Positions 12,078 to 22,140 of a stretch of 64,000 nucleotides of DNA are shown here, piece after piece. Where the stretch lies: contig JASWJB010000009.1 in NCBI GenBank assembly GCA_032433595.1, forward strand, positions 62,001-126,000. Direction: 5' to 3'. Position numbers and translations under genes: made by a program. How positions within the stretch are numbered: the first letter of the stretch is position 1; each line of letters starts with the position of its first letter. The notes beneath the pieces are model-generated. The model was not told where the DNA came from and made no database searches. It saw only the letters and a list, made by a program, of their open reading frames with translations. Source of the stretch: Conoideocrella luteorostrata. Its lineage: Eukaryota > Ascomycota > Sordariomycetes > Hypocreales > Clavicipitaceae.

Positions 12078-14447
12078 TTAAAACAACTCCAAGGCATGAG
12101 TATCATCTTTCCCATCATCTATTCCGAGCTCCTTCTCCAGTTCATCTGCCACAAAGCCCTCATAGTCATCCAAGTTCTTCTGGATGTGGATCTTGAACTT
12201 AATCACGTCGTTAAGCATCCGGTCAATCTCCGTGTGGAGTTCCTCACGGAGAGAACTTGCCCGTGAGACGAGTTGCTCATACCTGTGAAGTCGCCATTGT
12301 TAGTTTAACAAATCATGCGACGGTTGCGCAGTGCCATCAGACTTACTCTATGGTTGCGTTTATTTCGCGCTGCTCGAGGAGTTGAACTGATTCAGATAGA
12401 CCAGCTCGCATTCGAGACAGTTCCTTCTCCATTTTTTCAATCTGCGCATCCGAGCCCATCTTCTGGGCTGTTGTGACTTCTTTGGTTTTGTCATACTCAT
12501 CTTCGGCTGCCCGTACCCGATGCTCCAATGCGCCAACTTCGTTGCGCGTGGCTTCGATGGCCTCCTTGATATTATCTAGTAAATCGTGGTCCTTTATCAT
12601 ATTGTCCATGGCAGTGTTCCGTCGTTCAGAGATTTCCTTCCGCAGCATAAGGAAGTTGCTTCGGATTTGACCTCGAAGATCTAGGTTCAAAATATGGCCA
12701 GGCTGATATCCTGTTGTAGCGTCGATTAATAGTCGCTCAGCAGACGGCGACATGTTACGCGAAGCGTTCAGGTTCGTCGATGTGAAGTCGGAATCCTCGT
12801 TCACGGTAACTCGGAGCTCGTAATCTTTGCCCCTGGCATTCGCTGCAGTTTTCGGAACAATTGCGATTTCGTACGCAAGGGTATTGTACTTGTCCACCAG
12901 GCGCTCAAGTTCTTCCAACTTATAGCTTGCATCGGACTCCTTCTCTGCGACCTTTTTCTTGATTTCGCCTAGTCGTTGGGCAGCAGATTCGGTGCCTTTC
13001 TGAAGGCGGTCTCGCTCCGAATTCATGCGGTCGATGTCCTGCATACTGATGCCCTGCGCATCAACTGCACTTTGAAGTCCTCTTCGCTCGTCCTCGGCCT
13101 CTTTCAACTCTTCCACCAATTTTCCAAGCTCCTCTTGCAGTACCTGAATGCGATTCTCGTATTTTTCAGATCGTTGTAAAGCCAACGTGTTGTACTCTTC
13201 GAATTTGGCCTTATCCTCTTCCATGATCTTAAAATGATCATCCAAGACGGCCGGATCAGGCGTCGCCTTTTTCAACTCGTCAATTTCCTTTTGCAGTTTT
13301 TCGTTCTCGGCTTCGAGCATCTCAAGCTCCGAAACATACTTAGCGTTCGAGTGCTCAAACGCTTTCGCCATGGCATCTACGTGTGGCGCAAGAATCCGCT
13401 CAGCATCCTCGTCGCCCATGTCCTCATCCATGGCCAGCCAATCTCTGTATGCTGTACTTAGAAAGTCGAAGATGATGTGGTCCCCACTGACGTCCACCCC
13501 AGCATCCATACAAGCGTCAATGTACCTGCCACCAACATAGCCGTCCAGCATTTGCGCCAGCTGCATCATCCAATACAAAAGACCCAGAAACGTACTCCAG
13601 TTTTGGCCACCGACGGCAGCCAGCTGACTCTTGGTAATGCTCCTCTCGAACGGGTATCTAAGCTGCTTCAAGATTGGTGGAACCTCTTGGTCGATGTTCT
13701 TCAAGAATCTATGGTTGGGATCGATTCGACGATACAACCATTGAAACATGTAGTTGAAATCCTTCTGAGTAGGCGACTTCATAACATTTGGTGACAACAC
13801 ATGGCCCATCTGCATCTCAAAATCGTTTTGCGTCATGTACTCCATCAACTCTTGGCCCATCCTTGTTTGAAAGCCTCGGTCTTTCAAGGGACGAGGGTCT
13901 TTGGGTACACCAGCAGGCTGTAAAGTTGTCTGAAAAAAGCTTTGATGGCTACTGACGCCTCCCGCAGTCGACTGTCTCGGTCGGTAAATACTGCTTCGTC
14001 TCTCTGCATCTGATGACATTCGCGTCATGCCGGGTGTCTGAAGTACGTTGTTGAATGCGCTCTTAGGTTGGGACGAGGATCGCTTGATGGATGACAGGCC
14101 GAGATCTGCGAGGTTGGTTCCTGACGAGGTTCGTTGAAATAACGGTTGGTTTGGTCTTGACATGGCAAGGGATTGCCTAGGTCCCGATACCGAACGGACA
14201 GGGCCATTGTTGTTATTGTTGTTGTTGTTGTTGTTGTTTGAATTAGTGCGCTTCATTGTTGAGCCAGGCGGCTGGATCCCAGTGTTGATTCCGATGCCTC
14301 CAAGTGTCTTCATCACGAACTGGTCAGTTCTTTATCACGATGCGACGAACTATTGCCTACAAAAACTTTGGAGCTTGGGAACTTGGCAAGTTGTAGACTT
14401 ACCTCTCGCGGTCGGCGGACACTCCACAGACCTGTGTCTTGCGACAT
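12078..14447 (-). CDS. NDC80: Ndc80/Hec1 outer kinetochore protein
   Basis: Three exons, complement(12078..12282, 12347..14307, 14403..14447), give 736 residues, normal for filamentous fungi. Ndc80 is the microtubule-binding subunit of the Ndc80-Nuf2-Spc24-Spc25 complex. Exon 1 encodes the conserved start [15 protein letters not shown]. Joining to TLGG uses an AAG acceptor at 14308-14309; an upstream CAG acceptor would add four residues. A disordered basic N-terminal tail with a run of Asn (residues about 30-45) precedes the calponin-homology domain (roughly 120-290, with [15 protein letters not shown] and [19 protein letters not shown]). Long coiled coils follow from about residue 320 to the end. 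The last exon supplies the C-terminal coiled-coil end ending in HALELF. The gene shares a 624-bp divergent promoter with PEX14. Confidence 0.95.
14203..14240. repeat. GTT/AAC trinucleotide microsatellite inside NDC80
   Basis: About eleven GTT units on the plus strand encode the poly-Asn run in the disordered N-terminal tail of Ndc80. Unit number at such tracts usually varies between strains. Confidence 0.8.
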
Positions 14448-15071
14448 GATGCAGGTGCGTGCGTTAATTTGTGTTTGGTTAAAATATCAACTCAAGCGAC
14501 AAAGGCGCGGGTTCGCGCGATGGATCTGAGCGATGTGAAGTTGCAAAGCCCGTCAAGAATGAGAGCAGTGTGACGATGTCTCGGTGACACAGGTTGCTGC
14601 CACCAACTAATTTGTTGTTGCCCCGTTGGAAAGTAAACAAACCCATCAGAATGCAATGCCAATTGGCCGCACGCTAGCTCCATGTCAACGGTGGGGCGTG
14701 GGAAGGTAAGTCACGCACGTGACCTTGAGTACGTTTCGCGCAAACCTTCGGTCAAACAGGTGAAGAAGAAGTGGGTCACATCCTTCCATGTAAAAGGTAA
14801 TGGCAGACAGACCCCTTGAGCAGCCTCGGCTCCAAGACCGCCACGGAGCCAACCCCATTCATTCATCCATTCACCGGCAAAGGCTGGAACCCCAGAGCTC
14901 CACACTTGTCCGGACGCAGCTCCCCAAGTAGCACATGCCGGCTCAGCGACTTTCCTCAACTTCGCATGAACAGACATACATCTGTCTGCCAGTCCGCGAC
15001 CGCAAGTCATCCTCTTTCAGTACGGCTTTTGTAACGCAGTCGTGAAGGATCGCGGATACCTAGTGGTAATC
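14448..15071. promoter_or_regulatory. Shared divergent promoter region of NDC80 and PEX14
   Basis: The 624 bp between the two start codons has no open frame of interest. It must contain both promoters, as the genes are head to head. I see no unmistakable binding site, although a CACGTGAC element (about 14714-14722) is a typical bHLH/E-box-like site. Confidence 0.5.
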
Positions 15072-16357
15072 ATGGCGATTCGCGAGGATCTGGTAGCCTC
15101 TGCGGTATGTACTCCAAGAGCTCTCCTGCCTACCGCCGTCATCGCAGCTCCTTGTCACTAACTTTCGTCGTTCCAGGCTCAATGTTAGTTTCTGCGAATC
15201 AAGGAAAATATCTTGTCTCGTCCAATTCCATATCGCTAACATTCCGTATAGTCTTGCAGGATCCTAGCGTTGCCTCGTCTACCGTTGAGAATAAAATTTC
15301 GTTTCTGCGATCTAAAAACCTGACCCAAGAGGAGATCAATGTCGCACTCGGTCGAGTTGGCGGCGGTCCAGTTCCCCCGGCTGCTGGTGCGCAATACGGC
15401 CCTCCAGCTGGGCCTCCTCAGCAATACTATTCCCCTTATCCACAACAAGCATGGCAGCCTCCACCACCGGTGCCGCGAAGAGACTGGCGAGACTGGTTTA
15501 TCATGGCAACCGTTGTGAGTGGTGTTGGATATGGCCTGTACTCGCTAAGCAAGGTATGCACTTCTTTAACCAACCACTATTTTTTTATTATTTGTTATTC
15601 TTATTCTGATTATTATTATTTGTTTGGAATCATGCTGACCGTACGTGCACAGCGTTATGTGTACCCTCTTATTGCACCTCCTACACCCGAAAGACTGGAG
15701 CAGGATAAAAAGTCAATAGAAGAACAGTTTGACAGAGCTTTCGCGCTGGTCGAACAACTAGCCAAAGATACGGAGGCTCTTAAAGACGCAGAGCAACAAA
15801 GAACAGAGAAGTTAGACTCGACGATTGCAGAACTCGAGACCGTTATGTCTGACCTCAAATCCGCCAATCGCCGACGGGAGGATGACGCCCAGCGCATCCA
15901 TGACGAGGTTCAAGCTCTGAAGGACGCAATTCCAAAGGCCATGGACAACCAAAAGAGCCTCACCGACAACCGACTGTCGGAGATCAACACGGAACTGACA
16001 AGCCTCAAGACCCTCGTTTCCCAGAGAATGGCACCAAGCTCGTCACCCTCCACAAACAGCAATTACGCTCGTCAAACGGGTAGTATCGTCGCAACCGGTC
16101 GCTCTTCAACTCCCACAGCACCTGTGCCGACGGTAGAGTCTGTTCCTGAGAGCAGCGTTACACCTTCGCCATCCGCCGAGCCGCCCAAGAACTTGGTCCA
16201 GAGCACTTTCAACCGGCCACCAACTTTCCCTAGCGGAAGCACATCAACCAAGGCATCTATCCCTGCCTGGCAGATGGCCGCAGCTCAGTCAGCATCGAGC
16301 TCATCTGCTCCAAAAGACACCGAGAGCAGCAGCAAAGAGGCCAGCAGTAGCTCATGA
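15072..16357 (+). CDS. PEX14: Pex14 peroxisomal docking protein
   Basis: Four exons, 15072..15104, 15177..15183, 15252..15553 and 15653..16357, encode 348 residues. Pex14 is the docking and pore component of the peroxisomal import machinery and binds the cargo receptors Pex5 and Pex20/Pex7. The conserved N-terminal Pex5-binding domain is built from three exons: MAIREDLVASA, then AQ from a 7-nt microexon, then FLQDPSVASSTVENKISFL and LTQEEINVALGR. A Pro/Gln/Tyr-rich linker leads to one membrane segment (about residues 95-113, DWRDWFIMATVVSGVGYGLY). A coiled coil (about 125-215) and a Ser/Thr/Pro-rich tail follow. All introns read without stop codons, so an unspliced reading frame of 416 codons also exists; it lacks the conserved start and is not the protein. 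Confidence 0.94.
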
Positions 16358-17185
16358 GCAAACATGTGGAAGTGGCATCAAATGTCCTTTAAAAAAAAAC
16401 ACGTCATAAAAGAGGAAAGTATTGACCGTAGCGCTATAGCGATAATGAAGGAAATGGGCACACACGCGTGACTTGTTGAAATGTTGGTCTCACGCAACGT
16501 CCCGAGTATGGACTTGGACACCGCCTACGCAGTTGGATGCCGAAACATTGCTGTGCCACACATGCGGCCGGCATGTTGTATTTTTACTGCAACTCTTGTC
16601 TGTAATGTACTAGTAGGTAAATATCATGAAGATACTTTAATAAAATTCAGAAGTAAGCTTTTGATCCTTCCAAGACACATTCCTGCAGCATTATTGTCGA
16701 ATGTCGAGCAACAATTTATGGCGCCGGAGTTTGCTTCAGTAGAGTCAACTGGTCTGCCTCGGCATCTTCCCTTTGCCGTGAATGTATGACGCCGCACGGG
16801 ATCGGGCCCTTTCCCAGCGCCGACAGAGTGTAACTTACTACTCCGTAGATGTTAGTGCAGATCCCACAGCGTCTCGCAGCGCCCATTGACGGTCCCCTTC
16901 CCCCACAAACTCTCCTCTAACACGCTAAGCCGGACCCCCGTAGATCTCTAACTCCGGGTTTGGGGGACGGAGAGTAACAAATCCGCCCAATCCCGTCTTG
17001 ATTAAATACTAACTACTCCGTAATATATCTTAATATCCATCTCAGTACTTCGTACTGTCTCAAATATACAGCGAGGATTCTAGTCATTCTGACACTCCAT
17101 CGCAGCAGCTATTGTTATTTCTGACTGCCCGCTGCCTCGTTGTACCTGAACAATTCAACATCCGTGACCTCGGTTCGCCGCCATC
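16358..17185. other. Intergenic region, PEX14 to alpha/beta hydrolase
   Basis: Holds the PEX14 3' UTR and the promoter of the hydrolase. Two TACTCCGTA motifs lie at 16839 and 17014. A plus-strand frame of 102 codons (16481-16789) shows no family pattern. Confidence 0.5.
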
Positions 17186-18780
17186 ATGGCAGACACCGCA
17201 ACAATGAATGAACAATCGGATTTGCAGACGCCAAAACGGCCGTCTGTATCCGCACTCTTCTGGCTGGGCTTGTCGTACATGCCGCTCATGGCCCGCGTTT
17301 CGCTTTCACACACCTTAAATTTCTCGGAGACATCGCAGTATAATGACCTACGGAGTGCGTTGACGGTAGCTTTCATACGAGCGTTCATTGCTCCCAAGGA
17401 AGGCAAAACCAACCCATTCTCCCTAATTCAAAGCCGGTCATTACCCAACTTACCCGTTAAGGGACGGATGTGGATAAGCAAATATACGGCCCCCATACCA
17501 CCGGAGTCAGAATCCGTGAAATCAGCATTAGGCAAGGTGATTGAATCCCTCCACAATCCGGATGTCCCAGTTCCGGCAATTCACGTCCCCGAGGTCGCCA
17601 CTGTGTACGGCGAATGGACTGGATACCGAGCAGGTGCCAAGGATGATGAGCCGCAACTCAAGATCTCTGAGCAAGAGAAATTCAATGAGATGATGAAGGA
17701 AGTGAAGGCCTCAACAACGATTCTCTACCTTCACGGTGGAGGGCATGCATTCATGGATCCGTCCACGCATCGACCTATCGTGAAGAAACTAGCAAAAATC
17801 ACGGGTGGCCGGGCGTTCTCGGTACGATATAGACTGGTGCCGCAGAATCCATTTCCGTCGTCACTCCTGGATTGCCTGGTGGCATATCTAACGTTGCTTT
17901 ACCCGCCGCCTGGGTCGTTTCACGAACCGGTAAGGCCTGAGCATATCGTCATTGCAGGAGACAGGTGAGTTTGTCAAGAATTCCCAGTTGTAATGATTGA
18001 CAGCACTGGATTTGAACGCCGAGGGGCCGCACATTATACTGACCGGGCTAATGTTCAAGCGCTGGTGGTAACTTGACCATGTCATTAATACAGGTCCTTG
18101 TCGACTTAAACCGCATGGGCGAACGCATTATCTGGCATGGTGAAGCTCGCGAGATCCCCATACCCGCCGCAACAGCCTGCAACTCTCCATGGCTCGACAT
18201 TTCTCACAGCTCACAGCCACACTATGGCAAGATCCCAGAAGCCTTCGATTATCTCGGTCCTCTAGACGAGATGGGTCAAAAGGGCCTAAAACCATGCAAT
18301 ATCTGGCCAGCCAGCCCGCCACGAAAATACATGTATGCAGCCGACGATGTGATGACGCACCCGTTAGTATCGCCCGTTATGCGACGAGACTGGTCAGGCT
18401 TTCCTCCGGTATACTTCTGCGCAGGATGGGAACGACTAGCCTATGAGGATAGGTTGCTCGCGCGGAAGCTCGATAGAGATGGCGTGACAATGGTTTTTGA
18501 GCAGTATGAAGCCATGCCGCATTGCTTTGCGCTTGTGCTGGCCAACTTGGCAGAGTCGAGGCGTTGCGTGAATGGGTGGGCGGCATTTATTCAGCAAGCT
18601 GTAGAGGACCGGACGAGCTTGAAGTCAAGCGCGACGATTATCTCGGCCAAATCTCTGCAAGAAACACTTGTGGAGTTTGAGAGCTTGTCCGACGTATCCG
18701 ACGAGGTGGTTAGGCAAAGGGTGGTCGATGCGGTGGCAAAGGCCAAGGCGTGGACTCCGCCAACCGATGCCAAGTTATAG
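17186..18780 (+). CDS. Alpha/beta hydrolase (HSL/AB hydrolase-3 family esterase)
   Basis: Two exons, 17186..17964 and 18060..18780, give 499 residues. The intron falls inside the nucleophile elbow, and splicing restores GDSAGGN (Ser about residue 262). The oxyanion-hole motif HGGGHAF lies near residue 185, and the catalytic His is in MPHCF near the end of the domain. A hydrophobic segment at residues 23-40 (SALFWLGLSYMPLMARV) suggests a membrane anchor, as in fungal steryl-acetate hydrolases of the Say1 type. The enzyme should hydrolyse a carboxylic ester; sterol acetate or a lipid is a guess from the family. The start was chosen at the first ATG, which has a good context (CATCATGGC). Confidence 0.85.
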
Positions 18781-19299
18781 GAAATGCAAAGGTGCCGGGA
18801 TGGTACACTGGCCGGTGCGAAGTCGTTAGATTACTTTATGGACAGTTATGAAGCAATGAACCAAGCCGCTCAAGTTGCCCGTTATACGCCATTAATGTTT
18901 TGCGAATGTATGAGAAGGACACTCACTGTCCGCTGAAGATGTTGAAACAGCCGTCTACCAGAAGGCACCCAAATCCCGCAACATCACACATCGAAATGCT
19001 TCAGACCCCGTCCGCCTCTGTCCTGTAATTACACCATTCGCTAAGCATAGTGTGAGTTGAGGAGGGTATCTGCACAAAAGTATCAACGCGAGATCACCAC
19101 CAAAACACAAAAGGCTATTTCGAGCAGCTGAAATGCATTCTGCGAACGATCCCAGTATTTCATTATCATCGGCATTCGGTGCCGCTATGAAAATATATCC
19201 AAGACGCGCAAAGTAAGAGACATTCTGTGTCCGTCTGATTGCAGTACCACCCACGTCTAAGTCTACAATTCCGTGCGCAAGTGGCGTGGACGGAGCATA

Positions 19300-19330
19300 T
19301 ATTTTTTTTTTTTTTTAAGAAAAAAAAAAC
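19300..19330. repeat. T-run/A-run inverted homopolymer
   Basis: A run of about 17 T is followed after a few bases by about 10 A, giving a potential hairpin. It may be a replication-slippage hotspot or mark the tail of an old inserted sequence. No flanking duplication is obvious. Confidence 0.5.
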
Positions 19331-19449
19331 CAAAAAAGTCATCAAACAAATACTGAACTTCTCTATTACACAATAATCTTCATTATTTATCCGCACATGT
19401 TATATTTGTTGCAATATGTGGATTGAAAGGCCGATCGAGGGTGCGGGGG

Positions 19450-19484
19450 AAGAGCGGAGGAAGAGCGGAGGAAGAGCGGAGGGT
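19450..19484. repeat. Short tandem repeat, unit AAGAGCGGAGG
   Basis: Three consecutive copies of an 11-base purine-rich unit, in a non-coding stretch. Confidence 0.7.
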
Positions 19485-20020
19485 CCCTCCATGAGGCTTT
19501 GCTCCGTGTGCATGAGCTTCAGCACAAGCAAGTCAGCAGCTCGTATAGATTTGAAGTATTGAAGAATTCTTAATACGAAAAGGGGTATAAACTAGTTTTC
19601 TAGGTTCAGTTTGTTTGCCGTAGTATAGGATAGAGACATGTGAGAATAGGGATTACTGATACCTATTACTGTGTGAAGCATCGGTTTACTTACGGCCAAA
19701 AAAAAAAAAAAAGAGAGGCACGAGCTGTCGCCACGAACCCATTAGCAGCCCAAGCACGCTCACATAACGACAAAAGAAGAATTCAAGTCGTGTATAACCT
19801 GGATCTGTCATTGACTCTCGCAACAAGCCAATTAACCACTTCTACCCCTCTTGCCTGTCATTTTCGCGGTAGCATTTGCACATTTCCAGAGGACCCCGGA
19901 CTTAACACGAACCCTTTGGCCCACAATCTACATCATGGCCTTCACGTCAGCCTCGACCAAACACCGCTGCGCACCCTCCTCACCCGCATCCTCATCCGCA
20001 CCAACCACCTCCCCTTCGTC

Positions 20021-21607
20021 ATGGAGCGTCACAAACAAGCCGTGGCCAAGATTGCCGCCGCGGCGCGCAGCTTCTTCGACAAGCAGGAGAGCTACCGCAT
20101 CTTCCACGGCTCGACGAACAGCACCCGCCCACGACCCCGGCCGGGCGCTCGCATCGTCGACATCAGCGCCCTGTCCAACGTCGTGGGCGTGGATCGCGCC
20201 AGGCGCACAGCTCTCGTGGAACCCAACGTCCCGATGGACAGGCTCGTCGAGTCAACCCTCCAGCATGGGCTGGTGCCCCCCGTTGTGATGGAGTTTCCCG
20301 GCATCACCGCGGGGGGTGGCTACGCCGGGACGGCCGGCGAGAGCAGCTCCTTCAAGCACGGCTTCTTCAACGAGACAATCAACTACGTCGAGATGGTGCT
20401 CGGGAACGGAGACGTCGTGAGGGCATCGAGGGACGACGACAAGGCAGACCTGTTCCACGGCGCGGCCGGCGCGGTGGGAACGCTGGGCGTCACCACGCTC
20501 ATGGAGCTGCAGCTGGTAGAGGCAAGGAAGTTTGTGAGGACCACGTACCACCGCACGGGGAGCGTGGCCGAGTCGGTTGCAAAAGTGCGTGCCGAGACGC
20601 AAAATCCTGACAATGACTACGTCGACGGCATCATGTTCTCCAAGGACCACGGCGTGATCATTACGGGCACTATGACGGACGAAAAGCCTGCCGATGCCAA
20701 AGCCCAGACTTTCAGCAACGCCCGCGACCCTTGGTTCTACCTACATGTCAAGGACAGGACCAAAGCTCTGCGCGCAGCCCCGTCGTCTCCGTCGTCACCA
20801 CCACCATCATCATCCACAACTGCCGGCCCCCCTTCCTCTGTCGTCGATTACATCCCCCTCGCGGAGTACCTCTTCCGGTACGACCGGGCGGGCTTCTGGG
20901 TCGGCGCCCAAGGGTGGACATACTTCAAGTACGTACCGTTCAACAGCTTCACGCGCTGGTTCCTAGACGACTTCCTGCACACGCGCATGATGTACCGCGC
21001 TCTCCACACATCCGGCGAGTCGGCGCGCTTTGTGGTCCAAGACCTCGCCCTTCCATACGCCAAGGCCGAAGAATTCGTCAACTACACCACCGATACCTTT
21101 AATATATGGCCGCTTTGGCTGTGCCCTCTGAAGCAGACCCTCCCGCCCACCTTCCACCCGTATACGGGGGAGACCGAAACCGCCAAAGATGGAACCACAC
21201 TGCCCAAGGACATTCTCAACATTGGCTTATGGGGATGGGGCCCCTCCGACCACGAGGAGTTCATTACCAAAAACCGCGCTCTGGAGGACAAGTTGGTTGA
21301 GCTCGGTGGTAGAAAGTGGCTGTATGCGCATACGTACTACAACAATGAGGAATTTTGGCGAGTGTATGACAAGAACCGAGACTGGTACCAGAGCTTACGG
21401 GAGAAGTATCATGCCACGACGCTGCCCACGGTCCATGACAAGGTTCGCATTGACATTGATGCTGCACGAGAGGAGCGCAAGAAGGCCAAGCAGTCGCTCA
21501 AGACCAAGTGGCCCATTGGTGGACTATACGGCATATGGCAAGCCATTAAGAGCAAAGACTACCTCTTGCACCGTCATGCGCAGTGGAAGTACAAAGGCGA
21601 TGACTAA
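20021..21607 (+). CDS. DHCR24/DIMINUTO-like FAD-dependent delta(24)-sterol reductase
   Basis: A single exon of 528 residues from the ATG at 20021, close to the roughly 516 of animal DHCR24. The FAD-binding PCMH-type domain spans about residues 10-190 (VDISALSNVVGVD, ALVEPNVPMDRLVE, EFPGITAGGGYAGTAGESSS). The C-terminal part carries DHCR24 hallmarks: IWPLWLCPLK, LNIGLWGWGP and a YAHTYYNNEEFWRVYD segment. A fungal-specific Ser/Pro insertion occurs near residue 250. The family reduces the C24-C25 side-chain double bond of sterols in the ER. Most fungi finish ergosterol with Erg4 instead, so the physiological substrate here is uncertain. The gene is convergent with HMG-CoA synthase, 533 bp apart. 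Codon use is notably GC-rich at third positions. Confidence 0.85.
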   Translation: MERHKQAVAKIAAAARSFFDKQESYRIFHGSTNSTRPRPRPGARIVDISALSNVVGVDRARRTALVEPNVPMDRLVESTLQHGLVPPVVMEFPGITAGGGYAGTAGESSSFKHGFFNETINYVEMVLGNGDVVRASRDDDKADLFHGAAGAVGTLGVTTLMELQLVEARKFVRTTYHRTGSVAESVAKVRAETQNPDNDYVDGIMFSKDHGVIITGTMTDEKPADAKAQTFSNARDPWFYLHVKDRTKALRAAPSSPSSPPPSSSTTAGPPSSVVDYIPLAEYLFRYDRAGFWVGAQGWTYFKYVPFNSFTRWFLDDFLHTRMMYRALHTSGESARFVVQDLALPYAKAEEFVNYTTDTFNIWPLWLCPLKQTLPPTFHPYTGETETAKDGTTLPKDILNIGLWGWGPSDHEEFITKNRALEDKLVELGGRKWLYAHTYYNNEEFWRVYDKNRDWYQSLREKYHATTLPTVHDKVRIDIDAAREERKKAKQSLKTKWPIGGLYGIWQAIKSKDYLLHRHAQWKYKGDD

Positions 21608-22140
21608 AAGGACCCAACTCGTGGAGCATCGGCTTGGTCCTGACGTGAACTTGTATTACTAGTATAGATACCATAGAACATTACGTCATGTGTTAGTAGT
21701 AAGAAGTAAATGTAATGAAAAGTAACTCATTGTGTTTTTTTGCATTATTTTTAGTCTAAAGTCTGGACGTCCTTCGCTCTACAAGACGATTGACCCAAGC
21801 CGTTTTTCTTCTTCTGGAGCACCCGATTAAGTAATTACACAAGCCATGGGGGTTCTTGCTCCTCTAAAGCTGGCCCGTGGCTCAATTAACAGGCTGTAGC
21901 TATTATGCACTACTGCCGTGTGCCAGAGTTCTATGATCACCAGTCATATGGCCCAATGCATCCCTAATACGTTTACCTCGTGATGATAAGTCATGCTGGC
22001 CGGTGGCCATTGTGGTCCCTTTAAAATTGTGGTCTGAGATGTCGAACTGTACTAGGCCCCACTGGCCACGTTGTGTTCCGCAAAACATAAACCAAATAAG
22101 ATGGGCTGATATTCCTTGGAGGGCGGCGGCGCCAGCACGT
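21608..22140. terminator. Convergent 3' regions of the DHCR24-like gene and HMG-CoA synthase
   Basis: 533 bp between two stop codons on opposite strands. It must hold both polyadenylation regions. AATGAAAAG and TTTTTTGCATTATTT stretches near 21713-21750 fit a plus-strand 3' end. No gene seen. Confidence 0.5.

Larger units (their letters stand above)
18781..20020. other. Intergenic region with homopolymers and a short tandem repeat
   Basis: No gene seen. A long T-run followed by an A-run at 19301-19330 forms a near-perfect homopolymeric inverted repeat. A short tandem repeat lies at 19450-19484. The last 400 bases, up to 20020, are open in the DHCR24-like frame but have no in-frame ATG with conserved protein, so they are probably leader sequence. 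Confidence 0.45.

Noticed and set aside
15107..16357. Continuous 416-codon frame over PEX14
   Set aside because: It reads through three introns that happen to lack stop codons. The spliced form gives the conserved Pex14 start and lengths, so the continuous frame is not the protein.
19640..20020. N-terminal extension of the DHCR24-like frame
   Set aside because: The frame is open upstream of 20021 but its translation matches no part of the family, includes a long Lys run from an A-tract, and is best read as leader sequence.
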